DNA of 41,564 bases, from positions 1 to 41,564 of the forward strand of contig DATAEK010000013.1 in NCBI GenBank assembly GCA_036258055.1, written 5' to 3'. Positions within the stretch are counted from its first letter, which is position 1, and each line of letters begins with the position of its first letter. Shown piece after piece: positions 7,633 through 15,681 of the stretch. Under the pieces are notes generated by a model. It was not told the origin of the DNA. It did not search any database and worked only from the letters and a program-made list of their open reading frames with translations. Both the position numbers and the translations under genes were made by a program. Origin of the DNA: DATAEK01 sp036258055. GTDB taxonomy: Bacteria > Acidobacteriota > Vicinamibacteria > Vicinamibacterales > 2-12-FULL-66-21.

Positions 7633-8724
7633 TCAATTCCCCTGGCTCCAGATGATGATGAGGAACACGATGATCGCGAGCAGTACCAGCAGCATGATCT
7701 TCCACACGCTCTTCGGATAGTCGCCCGCCATTCGGCCGGTGTACCCGTTCACGACGACCTGGTACAGCTTCTGCCCGAAGTTGTACGTCAAGAGCCACAC
7801 CGGCACGAGGATGTGCTTGAACGTCTGACCTGAGAAGACCGGATGGATCTGCAGGTTTCGATACGTGTCGCCCGGCACCTGACCGGCAGCCATCTGCTCC
7901 AAGGCGCCCGTCATCGCCGCGCGCGATCGCTCCGCGGCCTCGAACAGCACCACCTGATAGTGCTCGACGACGAACCCTGACAGGTAGGCCGTCTGATACG
8001 GTACGAGTTCCGTGGTCGGAAACGGCTCGACTTGCGTCAACAGCGCAGTCGACACGCCCTGCGTACCGGGGATCGGCTGGTCGTCGAAGAAGTGCTGCAC
8101 CTCGCCCGACGCTGGTTCCCAGCGCGTGTGCCGGACCTGCCGCGTGCGCGTCTGCCCACCCTCGCGATAGGTCTCGGTGGTGTAGTAGTAGTGTCCGGCC
8201 TCGGCCTCCCACGGGCACACCGCCTGTGCATCGAACGTCCAGTACGGAATGTAGATGCCGTGGACACGATCGACGAGCGCGCGGGTCTTGAGCGCGCCCG
8301 GGGCAAGCCATTTGCTGGCGTACCATCGTCGAATCTGCTCGCGGACCTGCGCTTCCGTGACCTTGAAGGCCAGCAGGCTCTGCGGGCGGATTGGGGCCTT
8401 GATTTCCTTGTAGTCGACCAGCGCCGGCGATCCGCAGAACTCGCAGTTCTGGCCGACGCGTTCGGGGTCGAAGACCGAGACGGCCTTGCAGCTCTGGCAC
8501 TGGACCGTGCGTTTCTCGGTCAGCCATCCGCGCTCGTCGTCGGGCAGCTCGCGGAGCGCCTTCGCGAGATCGAGCTCCTGAATCGCGCCGGTCGTCGCGT
8601 CGACCGTAAAGGGCGTGGAGCTGCCGCAGAACGGGCAGATCAGCAGCTGCTTTGCGGGGTTCCACTCAGCCTGCGCGCCGCACGCGGCGCAGGGGTACTT
8701 GTCGAGCGCTGAGATGTCGGGCAT
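7633..8724 (-). CDS. Zinc-ribbon membrane protein
   Basis: 363-aa protein with two N-terminal zinc ribbons: CAACG...CPFCG at about residues 12-34 and CQSCK...CEFCG at about 75-100. A long soluble domain follows (VHGIYIPYWTFDAQAVCPWEAEAGHYYY...), and one C-terminal membrane helix (KIMLLVLLAIIVFLIIIW) ends the protein. It resembles large bacterial zinc-ribbon proteins often misnamed as primosomal protein N' or replication factor Y; no helicase motif is present. It starts 29 bp after the SPFH-HTH stop and is almost surely co-transcribed with it. Such ZnR plus SPFH pairs suggest a membrane-associated complex, but no biochemical role is established. Confidence 0.85.
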   Translation of the reverse strand: MPDISALDKYPCAACGAQAEWNPAKQLLICPFCGSSTPFTVDATTGAIQELDLAKALRELPDDERGWLTEKRTVQCQSCKAVSVFDPERVGQNCEFCGSPALVDYKEIKAPIRPQSLLAFKVTEAQVREQIRRWYASKWLAPGALKTRALVDRVHGIYIPYWTFDAQAVCPWEAEAGHYYYTTETYREGGQTRTRQVRHTRWEPASGEVQHFFDDQPIPGTQGVSTALLTQVEPFPTTELVPYQTAYLSGFVVEHYQVVLFEAAERSRAAMTGALEQMAAGQVPGDTYRNLQIHPVFSGQTFKHILVPVWLLTYNFGQKLYQVVVNGYTGRMAGDYPKSVWKIMLLVLLAIIVFLIIIWSQGN

Positions 8725-8753
8725 GCGGCGTCAGCGGGGGACCGGGGCCGCGC

Positions 8754-9800
8754 TCACTTCGCCAGGTACTCGTCGAGCGAGGCCCGCCTGACGCGGTACG
8801 AGGTTCCGATCTTCTTCGCCGCGAGCTCTCCGGATTCGATGATCGTCATCACGTCGGACTCGGGCACCCCCAGCGCTTTCGCGACATCCGCCGGTGACAG
8901 CAGATCTGGCAGCGTGACCGCCGCCGAGGCCGCCGACGCCGCGGCTGCGCCGGGCATCCCCTGCTGCTGCATGATCTGCTGGGCGATCGACAGGCCGACA
9001 GCCAGCTCGGTCGCGGCGCCGCCCGAGCCTCCGCCCTTCTCCATTCCCTGGGCCATTTGGAACTTCACGTAGTCGTTCAGATTGCCCACGGCCGCCATGC
9101 TCGATCGTTTGTCGATCGCCGTCTCCACTTCGGGTGGCACCGAAACGTTCTCGACGATGAAGCTGGCGACCTCGAGACCGTACTTCGCGAGCACCACCGG
9201 GTTGATGATCGGCAGCAGCGCCTCGCCAAGCTCGGTGTAGCGGCTTGCGACGTCGAACACCGGGATGTGGGCGGACGCGAGCGCGTCGGCGAAGATGCTG
9301 ACGATGCGCGAGCGCATCGTGTCGGCGAACTCGTCGAGGCGGAAGTTCTGATCGGAGCCCGCGACTTCCTTCAGGAACAGCTTCGGTTCCTTGATATGGA
9401 AGTCGTAGGTGCCAAACGCGCGCACGCGCACGATCCCGAGATCGTTGTCCCGCACCATGATCGGGTTGGCGGTCCCCCACTTGTTCCCCGTGAACAGCCG
9501 GGTGTTGAGGTAGTAGACGTCCGCCTTGAAGGGCGAGTTGAAGCCGTACTTCCAGGACTTCAGCTTGGTGAGGACCGGGATGTTGTCGGTCGTCAGCGTG
9601 TGTTTGCCGGGACCGAACGTGTCGCCGAACTCGCCGAGGTAGATGAACTGGACCTGCTGCGATTCGCGCACGATCAGCTGCGCGCCGTTCTTGATCGCCT
9701 TGTCGTCGTCCGGGTAGCGAAAAGAGAGCGTGTCGCGCGAGTCGTCGGTCCACTCGATGACGTCGATCAGCTCGCCCTTGATGAAATCCATCAGACCCAT
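8754..9800 (-). CDS. SPFH-domain protein with C-terminal excisionase-type HTH
   Basis: 348-aa soluble protein. Residues 1-250 resemble the bacterial virion-core-like SPFH family (MDFIKGELIDVIEW start, LGEFGDTFGPGKHTL, NPIMVRDNDLGIVRVRAFG). A flexible Gly/Ala/Gln-rich linker at about 251-296 follows. Residues 297-348 look like a MerR/excisionase-type HTH (LLSPADVAKALGVPESDV, then ELAAKKIGTSYRVRRASLDE). In this family that C-terminal slot more often holds a zinc ribbon or GYF-like module, so the HTH is notable. No membrane helix is seen. The start ATG at 9800 faces a zf-TFIIB gene across 78 bp of shared promoter space, and the ZnR membrane protein gene follows. Confidence 0.88.
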   Translation of the reverse strand: MGLMDFIKGELIDVIEWTDDSRDTLSFRYPDDDKAIKNGAQLIVRESQQVQFIYLGEFGDTFGPGKHTLTTDNIPVLTKLKSWKYGFNSPFKADVYYLNTRLFTGNKWGTANPIMVRDNDLGIVRVRAFGTYDFHIKEPKLFLKEVAGSDQNFRLDEFADTMRSRIVSIFADALASAHIPVFDVASRYTELGEALLPIINPVVLAKYGLEVASFIVENVSVPPEVETAIDKRSSMAAVGNLNDYVKFQMAQGMEKGGGSGGAATELAVGLSIAQQIMQQQGMPGAAAASAASAAVTLPDLLSPADVAKALGVPESDVMTIIESGELAAKKIGTSYRVRRASLDEYLAK

Positions 9801-9878
9801 CGGCGTTCCCTCTCCAGAAATTCTGATACTGTACCGCGCGGGCGTGAAATCAGCTCAGCGTATTGTAGTCTCTCGCCG

Positions 9879-10598
9879 ATGCCTGACGCTTCTTCTTTGC
9901 ACTGCCCGAACTGCGGGGCGGCCGCTGACCCTGAGGCGCCGCGGTGCCCGTACTGCCACGCGAGCCTCGCCACTGTCAGCTGTCCATCGTGCTTTGAGCA
10001 GATATTCGACGGGGCCCTCTACTGTCCGAAGTGCGGGGCCCGGCGCGAGCGGACTGAGAACGAGGAGGCGCCGGTCTTCTGTCCCGGGTGCGCGAGCCCG
10101 ATGCGTCGGGTGGACGTCGGCGCGACGCCCCTGCTCGAATGCGCGACCTGCGACGGCGTCTGGGTCGATGCGGACGTCTTCGAGCGTCTGTGCGCAGATC
10201 AGGAGAGCCGGGCGGCGGTCCTCCATCAGCTCGAGCCACGGAGCCGGACATCGTCACAAGGCAACGTCCGCTACCGGAAATGCGTGCGCTGCGGGAAGAT
10301 GATGAACCGCGTGAACTTCGGCCGGTTGTCAGGCACGGTCGTGGACGTGTGCCGCGGCCACGGGACGTTCCTGGATGGCGGAGAGCTTCACCAGATTGCG
10401 GCGTTCATCCAGGCCGGCGGTCTCGAGCGCGCCCGTCAGCGGTCAATCGACGATCTGCGCGAGGAAGAACACCGGCTTCGAGACCTGGAAGCCCGCCAGG
10501 CACGACACGCGGCGGACTCTCACGGCGAGATCCTGCACCGGAGCACCTGGAACACCTCTGACCTGCTGGATCTACTGCAACGGCTGCGACGGTCGTGA
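9879..10598 (+). CDS. Zinc-ribbon / zf-TFIIB domain protein
   Basis: 239-aa protein with a tandem series of zinc-binding knuckles: CPNCG, CPYCH, CPSCF and CPKCG in residues 8-55, then CPGC...CATCDGVWVDADVFERL and CVRCGKMMNRVNFGR...GHGTFLDGGELHQI. The last two form zf-TFIIB-like modules. The C-terminus is a charged helix (RSIDDLREEEHRLRDLEARQ). The ATG at 9879-9881 is chosen because upstream in-frame codons are antisense to the SPFH gene. It is transcribed divergently from the SPFH-HTH/zinc-ribbon pair, so these three genes form one likely functional unit. Function unknown. Confidence 0.88.
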   Translation: MPDASSLHCPNCGAAADPEAPRCPYCHASLATVSCPSCFEQIFDGALYCPKCGARRERTENEEAPVFCPGCASPMRRVDVGATPLLECATCDGVWVDADVFERLCADQESRAAVLHQLEPRSRTSSQGNVRYRKCVRCGKMMNRVNFGRLSGTVVDVCRGHGTFLDGGELHQIAAFIQAGGLERARQRSIDDLREEEHRLRDLEARQARHAADSHGEILHRSTWNTSDLLDLLQRLRRS

Positions 10599-10658
10599 TT
10601 GAATCTGTCCGGCTGACGCCGTACGACACATCCGACCGAACGTGTTGTGCGGATCCCG

Positions 10659-10919
10659 CTACTGGCCGGGCGGCGTGTACTGCAGCGCCTTCTTGACTGC
10701 GGCATCCACCTCCTGCGGAGTCACGAGCACCGTCGTGGAAACGCGGACGGCTCCGGACGCGTTGGCCGCTAGCGCCAGAGCGCTCACGCTTGCGAGGTCG
10801 GGAGAATCGATGATCGTATACACGTCGTGCTCCCCGAGCGCGAAGTAGAAGGCGTCGAGCTTCGCCCCGACACTCTTCAATACTGTCTCGAGCGCCGCCA
10901 CTCGCTTGCTCCCGCCGCC
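10659..10919 (-). pseudogene. GYD-domain protein, 5'-truncated remnant
   Basis: The readable frame gives 80 residues from a GTG at 10899-10901 (VGAKLDAFYFALGEHDVYTI, then ANASGAVRVSTTVLVTPQEV), the usual C-terminal three quarters of the small GYD family. The conserved Gly-Gly-Ser-Lys-Arg motif that normally follows the N-terminal strand is encoded in frame just upstream of the GTG (10902-10916). The expected first 20-25 residues and an ATG are missing, and the frame runs to a stop at 10965 without another start. I read this as a gene whose 5' end was lost near the promoter of the POTRA gene. A short functional product from the GTG cannot be excluded. Confidence 0.65.
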
Positions 10920-10973
10920 AGGATCGAAGGGTAAGACCAGAGTGGGGGCTCGAACATCTAACCCTTAAGCGCC

Positions 10974-12371
10974 ATGAAGCCGGCGATGCCCGTTCTGTGC
11001 GTGCTCCTCACCGTCACGACCACCGCAGCCTGGCCGGCTGCCGGTGAGGACCCGGGGACGACGACGCGCCCGCGCGCCGCTTCTGCGCCGCGAGTTCGCG
11101 AAGTCCGGTTCGAGGGGGATCCTGCGCTCGAACCCGACACGCTGAAGAAGGTGCTGAAGGAGCTCGAGATCCGGCGCGTGATTCCCGGCATCTGGACGCG
11201 ACGGCCGCGGTACGAGGCTCGCGCCGTCGAAGCGGATCTCGTGCGGCTCCGCTCGTTCTATGTCTCGCATGGCTACTTCGACGCGCGGGTCGGCCTCGGC
11301 GGCGTAACAGTCGATCGAGGCGAGGCGATCCTGACACTCGAGGTGCAGTCGGGCCTCAAGTACTCGGTGCGCCGCGTCGAGATCGATGGGATCGACGGTG
11401 AGCACGTGAAAACAGCGAGTGACTCGAGCGGTGAATTCCCCGCTGACGCGCTCTGCGCGTGCCTTCTCGATGCCAGACGAATCGCTGAATCACGCGGCCG
11501 GCTTGATTTCGCGGCGGAACTGGAGGTCTCGCACACCGATGCCTCGGCGCCGTCCGATACCAGCAGGACGTGGGTGGACGTCACCGCCCGCGTGCCGACG
11601 GGATCCGCGTATATGGTCGGCCGTATCAACTTCACGGGCCACCACCGGGTCAGCGAATCCACACTGCGCCGGGCGATGGTTCTGCAGGAGCGCTCGCTGT
11701 TCGATGTCGGAAAGCTCCGGCGCAGCCTCGCAAGACTGAATCGGTCCGGCTTGTTCGAGCCGCTCACGCTGCATGACGTCGAGGTCCGGAGGAATCCCGA
11801 CACGCTCACCGCCGATCTGACGATCGCCGTCCGCGAGCAGCTTGGCAGGAGGTGGTTGGTGTCCGGCCCGCTTGGACCTGCGGCCTTCGGCGGATCGCTG
11901 CAGGCCGCCATCTCGTCACGCCTGCCCCCGTGGGGCCGCGGTCTCTTCGAAGCCTCGACGTATTACCTGACGTTCAGTCTGATAGGGTTTTCGGCTCCGC
12001 TGGTCCGTCTGCTGCCGATTGGTGTACGACCCACTCCGCCAGCGTTGCTCGTCCTGGAGCGCCCCTACCTTCCGGGTCAGGCGCTGTTCTCAGGCTTCGC
12101 GCTCTCGCCGCAGCTTTCCGCGCGCACACTGCTGGCGGACTACGGGCTGACACATCTCGATTCCGCAATGCGGGCGGCGCTGTTCGGAGAACCGCCTGAC
12201 TCCTCGAGCCTGCTGATTCCGATATTGGGGCCTCACTCGAGCGGGGTCGCCGGCGGATCAGAAGAGGCCCGGCTCCTCATGTGCAATCCGCCGCCGCCGC
12301 GCCACCCGCGGCTGCGACGTGGAGCCGCGATCGCGGTCGATCAGGCGCTCCGCGCGTTTCGCCCTTTTTGA
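10974..12371 (+). CDS. POTRA-domain protein without a recognisable Omp85 barrel
   Basis: 465-aa exported protein. Residues 1-24 are a signal peptide. Three POTRA-like units follow: about 38-118 (PRVREVRFEGDPALEPDTLK), 119-208 and 210-290 (YMVGRINFTGHHRVSESTLR, FDVGKLRRSLARLNRSGLFE). BamA/TamA proteins continue into a 16-strand barrel. Here the last 170 residues are short, rich in proline and leucine, and lack the VRGY-type barrel motif. It may act as a periplasmic POTRA adaptor, or it may be a degenerate Omp85 protein. It ends 7 bp from the convergent msrB stop. Start is the first ATG; a second ATG lies four codons in. Confidence 0.8.
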   Translation: MKPAMPVLCVLLTVTTTAAWPAAGEDPGTTTRPRAASAPRVREVRFEGDPALEPDTLKKVLKELEIRRVIPGIWTRRPRYEARAVEADLVRLRSFYVSHGYFDARVGLGGVTVDRGEAILTLEVQSGLKYSVRRVEIDGIDGEHVKTASDSSGEFPADALCACLLDARRIAESRGRLDFAAELEVSHTDASAPSDTSRTWVDVTARVPTGSAYMVGRINFTGHHRVSESTLRRAMVLQERSLFDVGKLRRSLARLNRSGLFEPLTLHDVEVRRNPDTLTADLTIAVREQLGRRWLVSGPLGPAAFGGSLQAAISSRLPPWGRGLFEASTYYLTFSLIGFSAPLVRLLPIGVRPTPPALLVLERPYLPGQALFSGFALSPQLSARTLLADYGLTHLDSAMRAALFGEPPDSSSLLIPILGPHSSGVAGGSEEARLLMCNPPPPRHPRLRRGAAIAVDQALRAFRPF

Positions 12372-12378
12372 GGTCAAC

Positions 12379-12798
12379 CTACGCGGAAGGCTCGAACTTC
12401 AGCGCAACGCCATTGATGCAGTAGCGCAGGCCGGTGGGCGGCGGACCGTCCGGGAACACGTGCCCGAGATGTCCTCCGCACCGGCTGCAGTGAACCTCGG
12501 TGCGCGTCATGAAGAAGCTCCGATCGGTCGTCGTCCCGAGCGCACCGTCAAGCGGCGAGAAAAAGCTCGGCCATCCTGTGCCGCTCTCGAACTTCTTATC
12601 CGCGATGAAAAGCGGCTGCCCGCACGCAACGCACGCAAACGTGCCGGGACGATGTTCGTTCAGCAGCGCGCATGACCCCGGACGTTCCGTGCCGTGGCCG
12701 CGCATCACGTCGTACTGCTCGGGTGTCAGGATTTTCCGCCACTCTTCTTCCGATTTCACGACCTCGAACTGGGTTGCCTTGTCCGTCATGCCAGTCAA
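12379..12798 (-). CDS. msrB: Peptide-methionine (R)-S-oxide reductase MsrB
   Basis: 139-aa enzyme that reduces the R epimer of methionine sulfoxide. The structural zinc is held by CVAC (Cys56, Cys59) and CSRC (Cys104, Cys107). The catalytic cysteine is Cys127 in LRYCINGVALKF, and GTGWPSF and GHLGHVFPDGP are the conserved substrate-site blocks. There is no signal peptide, so it is cytoplasmic. It starts 28 bp after the stop of the dead HtrA paralogue and is likely the last gene of the protease operon, linking oxidative protein repair with envelope quality control. Confidence 0.97.
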   Translation of the reverse strand: MTGMTDKATQFEVVKSEEEWRKILTPEQYDVMRGHGTERPGSCALLNEHRPGTFACVACGQPLFIADKKFESGTGWPSFFSPLDGALGTTTDRSFFMTRTEVHCSRCGGHLGHVFPDGPPPTGLRYCINGVALKFEPSA

Positions 12799-12826
12799 AA
12801 CCCCTCGTGTCTAACCGTTGTTCCCG

Positions 12827-13648
12827 CTATTTCTCGGTCGTCTGCTTGGCGATTTCGAGCACGTCGGCGGCCGGCAGGATCACTGGCAGCAGGCCGAGCG
12901 CTTCGGTGCCGCCCATGAGGGCCATCATGCTGGACCGGCCGGCATCGATCTGCCGGAGCGTCAGGAGGCCAATGACCTTGCCGCTGAGCGTGAACGCGGG
13001 CGTCCCCATGCTGGCGCTGGTGCTCCCCAGGACGAAGAACGTCCGTGGCTTCTCGATGATCGCGCCGATCTCCTGAATCGATGCGCCGGCGGCCCACCCG
13101 CCGACGCGCCCGAGCCGCGAGAGCACGAGCACTTCATCGAGCAGTGCTGGTTTCGCGGCGTCGGCGAGATTGATCGCGACGAGCGGCGTCGACGGCGTCG
13201 TCGTCGGACTGATGAAGGCCAGGTCGAGATCTTCGTCGCGCAGCGTGATCTTCGCGGGCAGCTCCCGGCCGTCGGACAGGCGGATTTTCAGGTCCGTCGG
13301 CTCGCTCGTCACTTCCATCTTGTTCTCGCCGGTGCCGCCGGCGCCCATCATCCGGTTGATCATCGCGCCCGGGTTCAGCGCACCCAGCGACAACACGGTC
13401 AGACCGGACGGATCGATCACCGTGCCGACGGTGTCGACCGAGTCGTCGGAGGACTGCATCTCGCGGCCGCCAACAGCCATGCGCGTCTTCAACACCACCC
13501 GGACGTTGACGACCGCAGCCTGCCATTTCTTGACGATGTCGCGTGCAGCCGTGCGCGAGGCATCCTGATCCGCGGACGGACGAACCACCATGACGAGCGC
13601 GAGCGCGACGACTGCGAGCGAGCGAAAAGCCATACTGCGGTTCCTCAT
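12827..13648 (-). CDS. Trypsin-fold HtrA paralogue lacking the catalytic triad
   Basis: 273-aa exported protein (signal peptide about residues 1-28) with a chymotrypsin-like HtrA fold but no active site. At the position of the catalytic His (ILTNNHV in HtrA) it has TVLSLGAL. The DxDLAFI aspartate remains at Asp142. The nucleophile motif GNSGGP is replaced by SMGTPAF, with Met214 where Ser is expected. There is no PDZ domain. The start at 13648 gives an ATGA overlap with the active HtrA gene upstream; an ATG at 13663 would only lengthen the overlap. It is probably a substrate-binding or regulatory partner of that protease. Confidence 0.82.
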   Translation of the reverse strand: MRNRSMAFRSLAVVALALVMVVRPSADQDASRTAARDIVKKWQAAVVNVRVVLKTRMAVGGREMQSSDDSVDTVGTVIDPSGLTVLSLGALNPGAMINRMMGAGGTGENKMEVTSEPTDLKIRLSDGRELPAKITLRDEDLDLAFISPTTTPSTPLVAINLADAAKPALLDEVLVLSRLGRVGGWAAGASIQEIGAIIEKPRTFFVLGSTSASMGTPAFTLSGKVIGLLTLRQIDAGRSSMMALMGGTEALGLLPVILPAADVLEIAKQTTEK

Positions 13649-15672
13649 TCCTGTTGTTTCCAACCAGCCTGCATCTCGACGAAGAAGGTGCGAATGCCCC
13701 GCTTCACTCTGAACACGACGGTCGGCGGGTGTGCGGCGGCGATCTTCGTCATCTTCGCCTGAACGGCCGCAACATCCTGCACCGCCTCACCGTCTACCGC
13801 CAGCAGCAAATCGCCGACGGCCAGATGCGCCAGAGCGGCCCATCCGCCTTCGCGTACCGCGTCGACGAGCACCCCCGACTGATCGGGGTCGATCCCTTCT
13901 TCGAGGCGATCCGCGGCGGCGATGTCGCGGACCCGGAACTCGAAGTTGGGATCTTCGTACTTCTTCATCTCGCGCGGCAGCCGCGGAGAGGTTTCGAGCG
14001 CAACCTTGATCTTCTGCGGCGTCTTGCCGCGGATAATCGACAGCTCGACGTTCGTCCCGGTTTTGTATTGGCGGATCATGGTCGCGAACAGGTCCGCGTC
14101 GGACGGCTGCGACGCCTGCACGGGATCGCCATCCACGGCCGTGATGATGTCGCCGACTTGCAGGCCTGCCTTCGCTGCCGAGCCAGGCAGCACGCGCGTG
14201 ACCCTGACCCCGGAAGTGTCGGACAGCCCGAGCTTGTCGGCAAGTTCACGCGTCAGCACCTGCACGGAAATCGGGATCCACGCCTTCCGCGCCTCGAGAC
14301 CCGGATCTTCCAACCCCGGCCGTCCGATCTCGACGACGGTCAGCAGACGCTCGCCGGAGCGTTCGAACGAGACGAGCGCGTCAGCGTGACTGTTTCCGTT
14401 CTGGACGAGGTGGTCGAGCGCTGAGGTCAACCCTTCGAGCGTCTTCACCGGCGTGTCATCGACGCCGACGATGATGTCGTCTTCGCGCAGCGCGGGCTTG
14501 GCATCGTCCGCCGGGCCGCCGGACCGGACGCCGCGGACGCGCACGCCGTCGCGGGTCTTCCGATTGAGCTCCTTCGACGACCAGGCCGTCAGGTTCGATC
14601 CCGTGATGCCGAGCGTCGCAAGCTCGTGGATGGGCGCTTCGACGCTCTCGCGTTCAACCGGCGTGACCGTCAGCGTTTGCTCGACGCCGTTGCGGACCAC
14701 GGTTGCCGTCACGGGCTGTCGGAGCGGGAGCCGCATCACCATCTGGTTGAAGAGCGGGACCTCCTCGGCGAACCGGACGGTCACGTCGTGCGAACCGATC
14801 GACAGGAGGACGTCTCCGGACGCGAAGCCGGCTTTCTCGGCCGGCGACCCTTCGATCGTGCCGCCGACGAGACCGCCCTTCTCTCCTTTGTACGATTTCA
14901 GGAGTGGCTGCACCTCGAGTCCGATCCAACTGCGCTTGACGCGACCGTCCTTGATGATCGCCTCGGCTACCTCCCGAGCGAGGTCGGCAGGAATCGCACC
15001 CGCAAGGCCCAGGCTGATCTCGTTGACGCCCACGATCTCGCCTTGCATGTTCACGAGCGGACCGCCGGAGTTCCCTCCGAAGATCGGTGCGTCGTGGCCA
15101 ATCCAGCGGACGATCGAGCCGACGTCTTCTCCGTCGAGCGTCATGCGGTTGAAGGGCCAGAACATGCCGGGCATGATCATCTCGGTGTTGCTGACGATCC
15201 CCATCGTGACCGACTGCGAAAGGGCAAGCGGACTGCCGAGCGCGAGGACACGCTCACCCACTTTGAGCTTGCTCACGTCACCAAAGTGTGCCGCAGGGAA
15301 CGTCCGCGGGCTCGATGGCCGCAGCTTGAGGATCGCGATGTCCGACAGCGGATCGGTTCCGACGAGATCGGCGGGGACTTCCTCACGGCTCGCGAGGGTG
15401 CAGAAGATCGCCCGCGTCCGCCCGGCCACGTGATGATTCGTGAGGACGTGTCCCTCCGGCGTGATGATGGTGCCGCTGCCCGCTGCCTCGCGTTTGAGCT
15501 CGCGCCCTTCCTGCTGGTCCACCATCACCACGTGAATCCGGACGAGGGAGGGAGCAACCTTGGAGAGCGCGGCATCGACCGCGGCGGTCTGGCCGGGCGC
15601 CGTTCCCGGCTGCCCCGCCGCCACCACACCCACCGACAAGAGAATGAAAAGGACGGACGCTCTGACGTGCAT
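13645..15672 (-). CDS. HtrA/DegP-type serine protease with four PDZ domains
   Basis: 675-aa periplasmic protease. Signal peptide residues 1-20; trypsin-like domain about 25-240 with an intact triad: His81 (VLTNHHVAG), Asp111 (PLSDIAIL), Ser202 (GGNSGGPLV). Four PDZ modules follow at roughly 245-335, 345-440, 470-560 and 580-665; the clearest have GSPAEKAGFASGDVLLSI, GSAAKAGLQVGDIITAVDG and LAVGDLLLAVDGEAV. Usual DegP/DegQ proteins have two PDZ domains, so this is an extended form. It begins 9 bp after the stop of the FAD subunit gene and overlaps the dead paralogue by 4 bp. Expected role: folding quality control in the envelope. Confidence 0.93.
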   Translation of the reverse strand: MHVRASVLFILLSVGVVAAGQPGTAPGQTAAVDAALSKVAPSLVRIHVVMVDQQEGRELKREAAGSGTIITPEGHVLTNHHVAGRTRAIFCTLASREEVPADLVGTDPLSDIAILKLRPSSPRTFPAAHFGDVSKLKVGERVLALGSPLALSQSVTMGIVSNTEMIMPGMFWPFNRMTLDGEDVGSIVRWIGHDAPIFGGNSGGPLVNMQGEIVGVNEISLGLAGAIPADLAREVAEAIIKDGRVKRSWIGLEVQPLLKSYKGEKGGLVGGTIEGSPAEKAGFASGDVLLSIGSHDVTVRFAEEVPLFNQMVMRLPLRQPVTATVVRNGVEQTLTVTPVERESVEAPIHELATLGITGSNLTAWSSKELNRKTRDGVRVRGVRSGGPADDAKPALREDDIIVGVDDTPVKTLEGLTSALDHLVQNGNSHADALVSFERSGERLLTVVEIGRPGLEDPGLEARKAWIPISVQVLTRELADKLGLSDTSGVRVTRVLPGSAAKAGLQVGDIITAVDGDPVQASQPSDADLFATMIRQYKTGTNVELSIIRGKTPQKIKVALETSPRLPREMKKYEDPNFEFRVRDIAAADRLEEGIDPDQSGVLVDAVREGGWAALAHLAVGDLLLAVDGEAVQDVAAVQAKMTKIAAAHPPTVVFRVKRGIRTFFVEMQAGWKQQE

Positions 15673-15681
15673 CCAACGATC

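Noticed and set aside
9057..9878. N-terminal extension of the zf-TFIIB frame
   Set aside because: It is antisense to the SPFH gene; the zinc motifs begin right after the ATG at 9879.
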